Shown in pieces: positions 47,405 through 48,306 of a DNA stretch of 48,306 nucleotides. Below the pieces are notes generated by a model. It was not told the origin of the DNA and ran no database searches. It saw only the letters and a program-made list of their open reading frames with translations. The translations under genes were made by a program, and so were the position numbers. This DNA is from Anaerolineae bacterium (GTDB taxonomy: Bacteria; Chloroflexota; Anaerolineae; 4572-78; J111), in contig JAJVIM010000035.1 of assembly GCA_022071955.1 (NCBI GenBank), positions 1 to 48,306 on the forward strand, written 5' to 3'. Each line of letters begins with the position of its first letter. The first letter of the stretch is position 1.

Positions 47405-48306
47405 ATGACCCCCACCCAACCCAGTCATCCCGCCGCGGCAACAACCAGGTCTTCTCCGCTGCGGCTCATTGTCATCATCGGCGCTATTGGCCTGCTACTG
47501 CTAACCCTGATGGGCATCGCCGGCTTTTTGTACTTCCGCCGGTCGGCTCAACCGGATACAGCGGCGACAAGTGCGGCAGCGCCGGCCGGTGAAACTAACC
47601 AACCGGCCCCCGCTACCCTCGACGTTCAGGGCGTTCCCCTGCCGGTCTACCCCGGCGCGGCGCCGCCGGACCCGGCGATTGGCGGCAGCGCCCTGGTGGT
47701 AGCCGGCGTCCCGGCTGACCAGGTGACGCAGTGGTATCAAACAACGCTGCCTACCGCCGGCTTTACGGTGCAGGCAGTGGAGGCCGGTCGGCTGGTTACA
47801 ACGGCCCCGGCCGGGCAGGCGGTTGACATTCTGGTGCAACCCTCCGCTGACGGGCAGGTAGCCATCGATGTGACCGGCCCGCCCCCGGCTGCCGCACCCC
47901 CGCCGGCCACAACGCTGCCAACGCCGGTGGAGGCTCAGGTTGTCGAACCGACGCCTGCGCCGGGGACTGCCGCGCCGGTTGAGGCGCAGGTTGTTACAGA
48001 CGAGCCGGCGCCGGTCGAAGTGCAGGGTGTCGAAGCAACATCTGCGCCGGTTGAGGCTCAGGGTGTCGTAGACGAGCCGGCGCTGCCGGAACCGGCGGCG
48101 GTGACAGCCCCGACCCTGACGGCGCTCGATGCGCAGGTCTCACCCGCGTCCATCTACGGCGGCACGTTGAATCGCCTGGCATATACCCTGGTGGTAACCG
48201 GCAGCGGGGCCATCACCGTCACCGCCACCCTGCCCGCCGGCATCCTGGTGCATCCCGACGATGTGGCCGCGCCCGGCCTCAGCTACAATCCCGACGCCCG
48301 CACCCT
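47405..48306 (+). CDS. Membrane-anchored surface protein with VEAQ repeats, cut by window edge
   Basis: The frame from ATG 47405 is open to the right edge (300 complete codons), so the gene is truncated by the window. It has a short polar N-terminus, one membrane helix (about 22-45; VIIGAIGLLLLTLMGIAGF), a globular domain (about 70-160) beginning LDVQGVPLPVYPGA, a Pro-rich linker with four VEAQ/VEVQ-type words about 11-22 residues apart, and the start of a DUF11-like domain (IYGGTLNRLAYTLVVTG). It follows the PEGA-DUF5107 gene after 68 bp. Its job is unknown. The layout resembles other anchored surface proteins in this run. Confidence 0.75.
   Translation, partial: MTPTQPSHPAAATTRSSPLRLIVIIGAIGLLLLTLMGIAGFLYFRRSAQPDTAATSAAAPAGETNQPAPATLDVQGVPLPVYPGAAPPDPAIGGSALVVAGVPADQVTQWYQTTLPTAGFTVQAVEAGRLVTTAPAGQAVDILVQPSADGQVAIDVTGPPPAAAPPPATTLPTPVEAQVVEPTPAPGTAAPVEAQVVTDEPAPVEVQGVEATSAPVEAQGVVDEPALPEPAAVTAPTLTALDAQVSPASIYGGTLNRLAYTLVVTGSGAITVTATLPAGILVHPDDVAAPGLSYNPDART

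Overview
The window is a GC-rich bacterial segment in which every convincing gene lies on the + strand. Long Pro/Thr-rich linkers, PEGA, DUF5107-like and SdrD B-like surface modules, secreted proteins carrying a YLPVIF-type motif, and intergenic heptamer-repeat hairpins together suggest a member of the Chloroflexota (Anaerolineae/Caldilineae-like). That assignment is inference. No rRNA, tRNA or CRISPR array was seen. The left edge cuts a tyrosine recombinase gene, and the first 31 kb looks like an integrative or plasmid-like element.

Left module (1-5.3 kb): a recombinase C-terminus, two small proteins (one resembling plasmid/phage DNA-binding proteins), an orphan DndC-like PP-loop enzyme, and a replication initiator. 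The initiator has duplicated N-terminal modules, a DnaD-like domain and a DnaA domain I-like C-terminus. Inside its coding sequence lie eight 23-bp iteron-like repeats followed by an A+T-rich inverted repeat, an arrangement like the phage lambda O gene/origin. Downstream are two 119-nt copies of a structured RNA-like element with conserved single-stranded blocks, covarying stems and terminator ends.

Machine module (5.3-31.6 kb): Tad/Flp pilus genes (HTH-TadE fusion, TadG-like, CpaB, CpaE/TadZ, two CpaF/TadA ATPases, TadB, TadC, Flp pilin) are interleaved with type IV secretion genes (VirB2-like pilin, VirB6-like channel, M23 hydrolase, PrgI/VirB3-like, VirB4, VirD4/TraG coupling ATPase) and with a sortase, a catalytically degenerate sortase-like protein, surface proteins, coiled-coil/acidic proteins and a DNA methyltransferase. 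It reads as one hybrid Tad-T4SS envelope machine, plausibly for conjugation. No relaxase, secretin or prepilin peptidase is visible in this window.

Right module (31.6-48.3 kb): a NagD-type HAD phosphatase, a large secreted protein with two glycosidase-like domains, a small membrane protein, a degenerate metallophosphoesterase, and then a run of secreted or membrane-anchored surface proteins. These include an M30-like protein lacking its catalytic residues, a PnrA/BMP-like protein, three proteins sharing a new paralogous module, a 1039-residue surface protein, a PEGA-DUF5107 protein and a truncated last gene. A strong sigma70-type promoter with a palindrome over its -10 box drives part of this run.

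The most interesting observations are the paired structured RNA elements, the iterons embedded in the initiator gene and read in two frames, the prepilin whose leader is a DNA-binding domain, and a U-run slippery site that would fuse a coiled-coil protein to the sortase. The fused product would match the architecture of its neighbouring pseudo-sortase.
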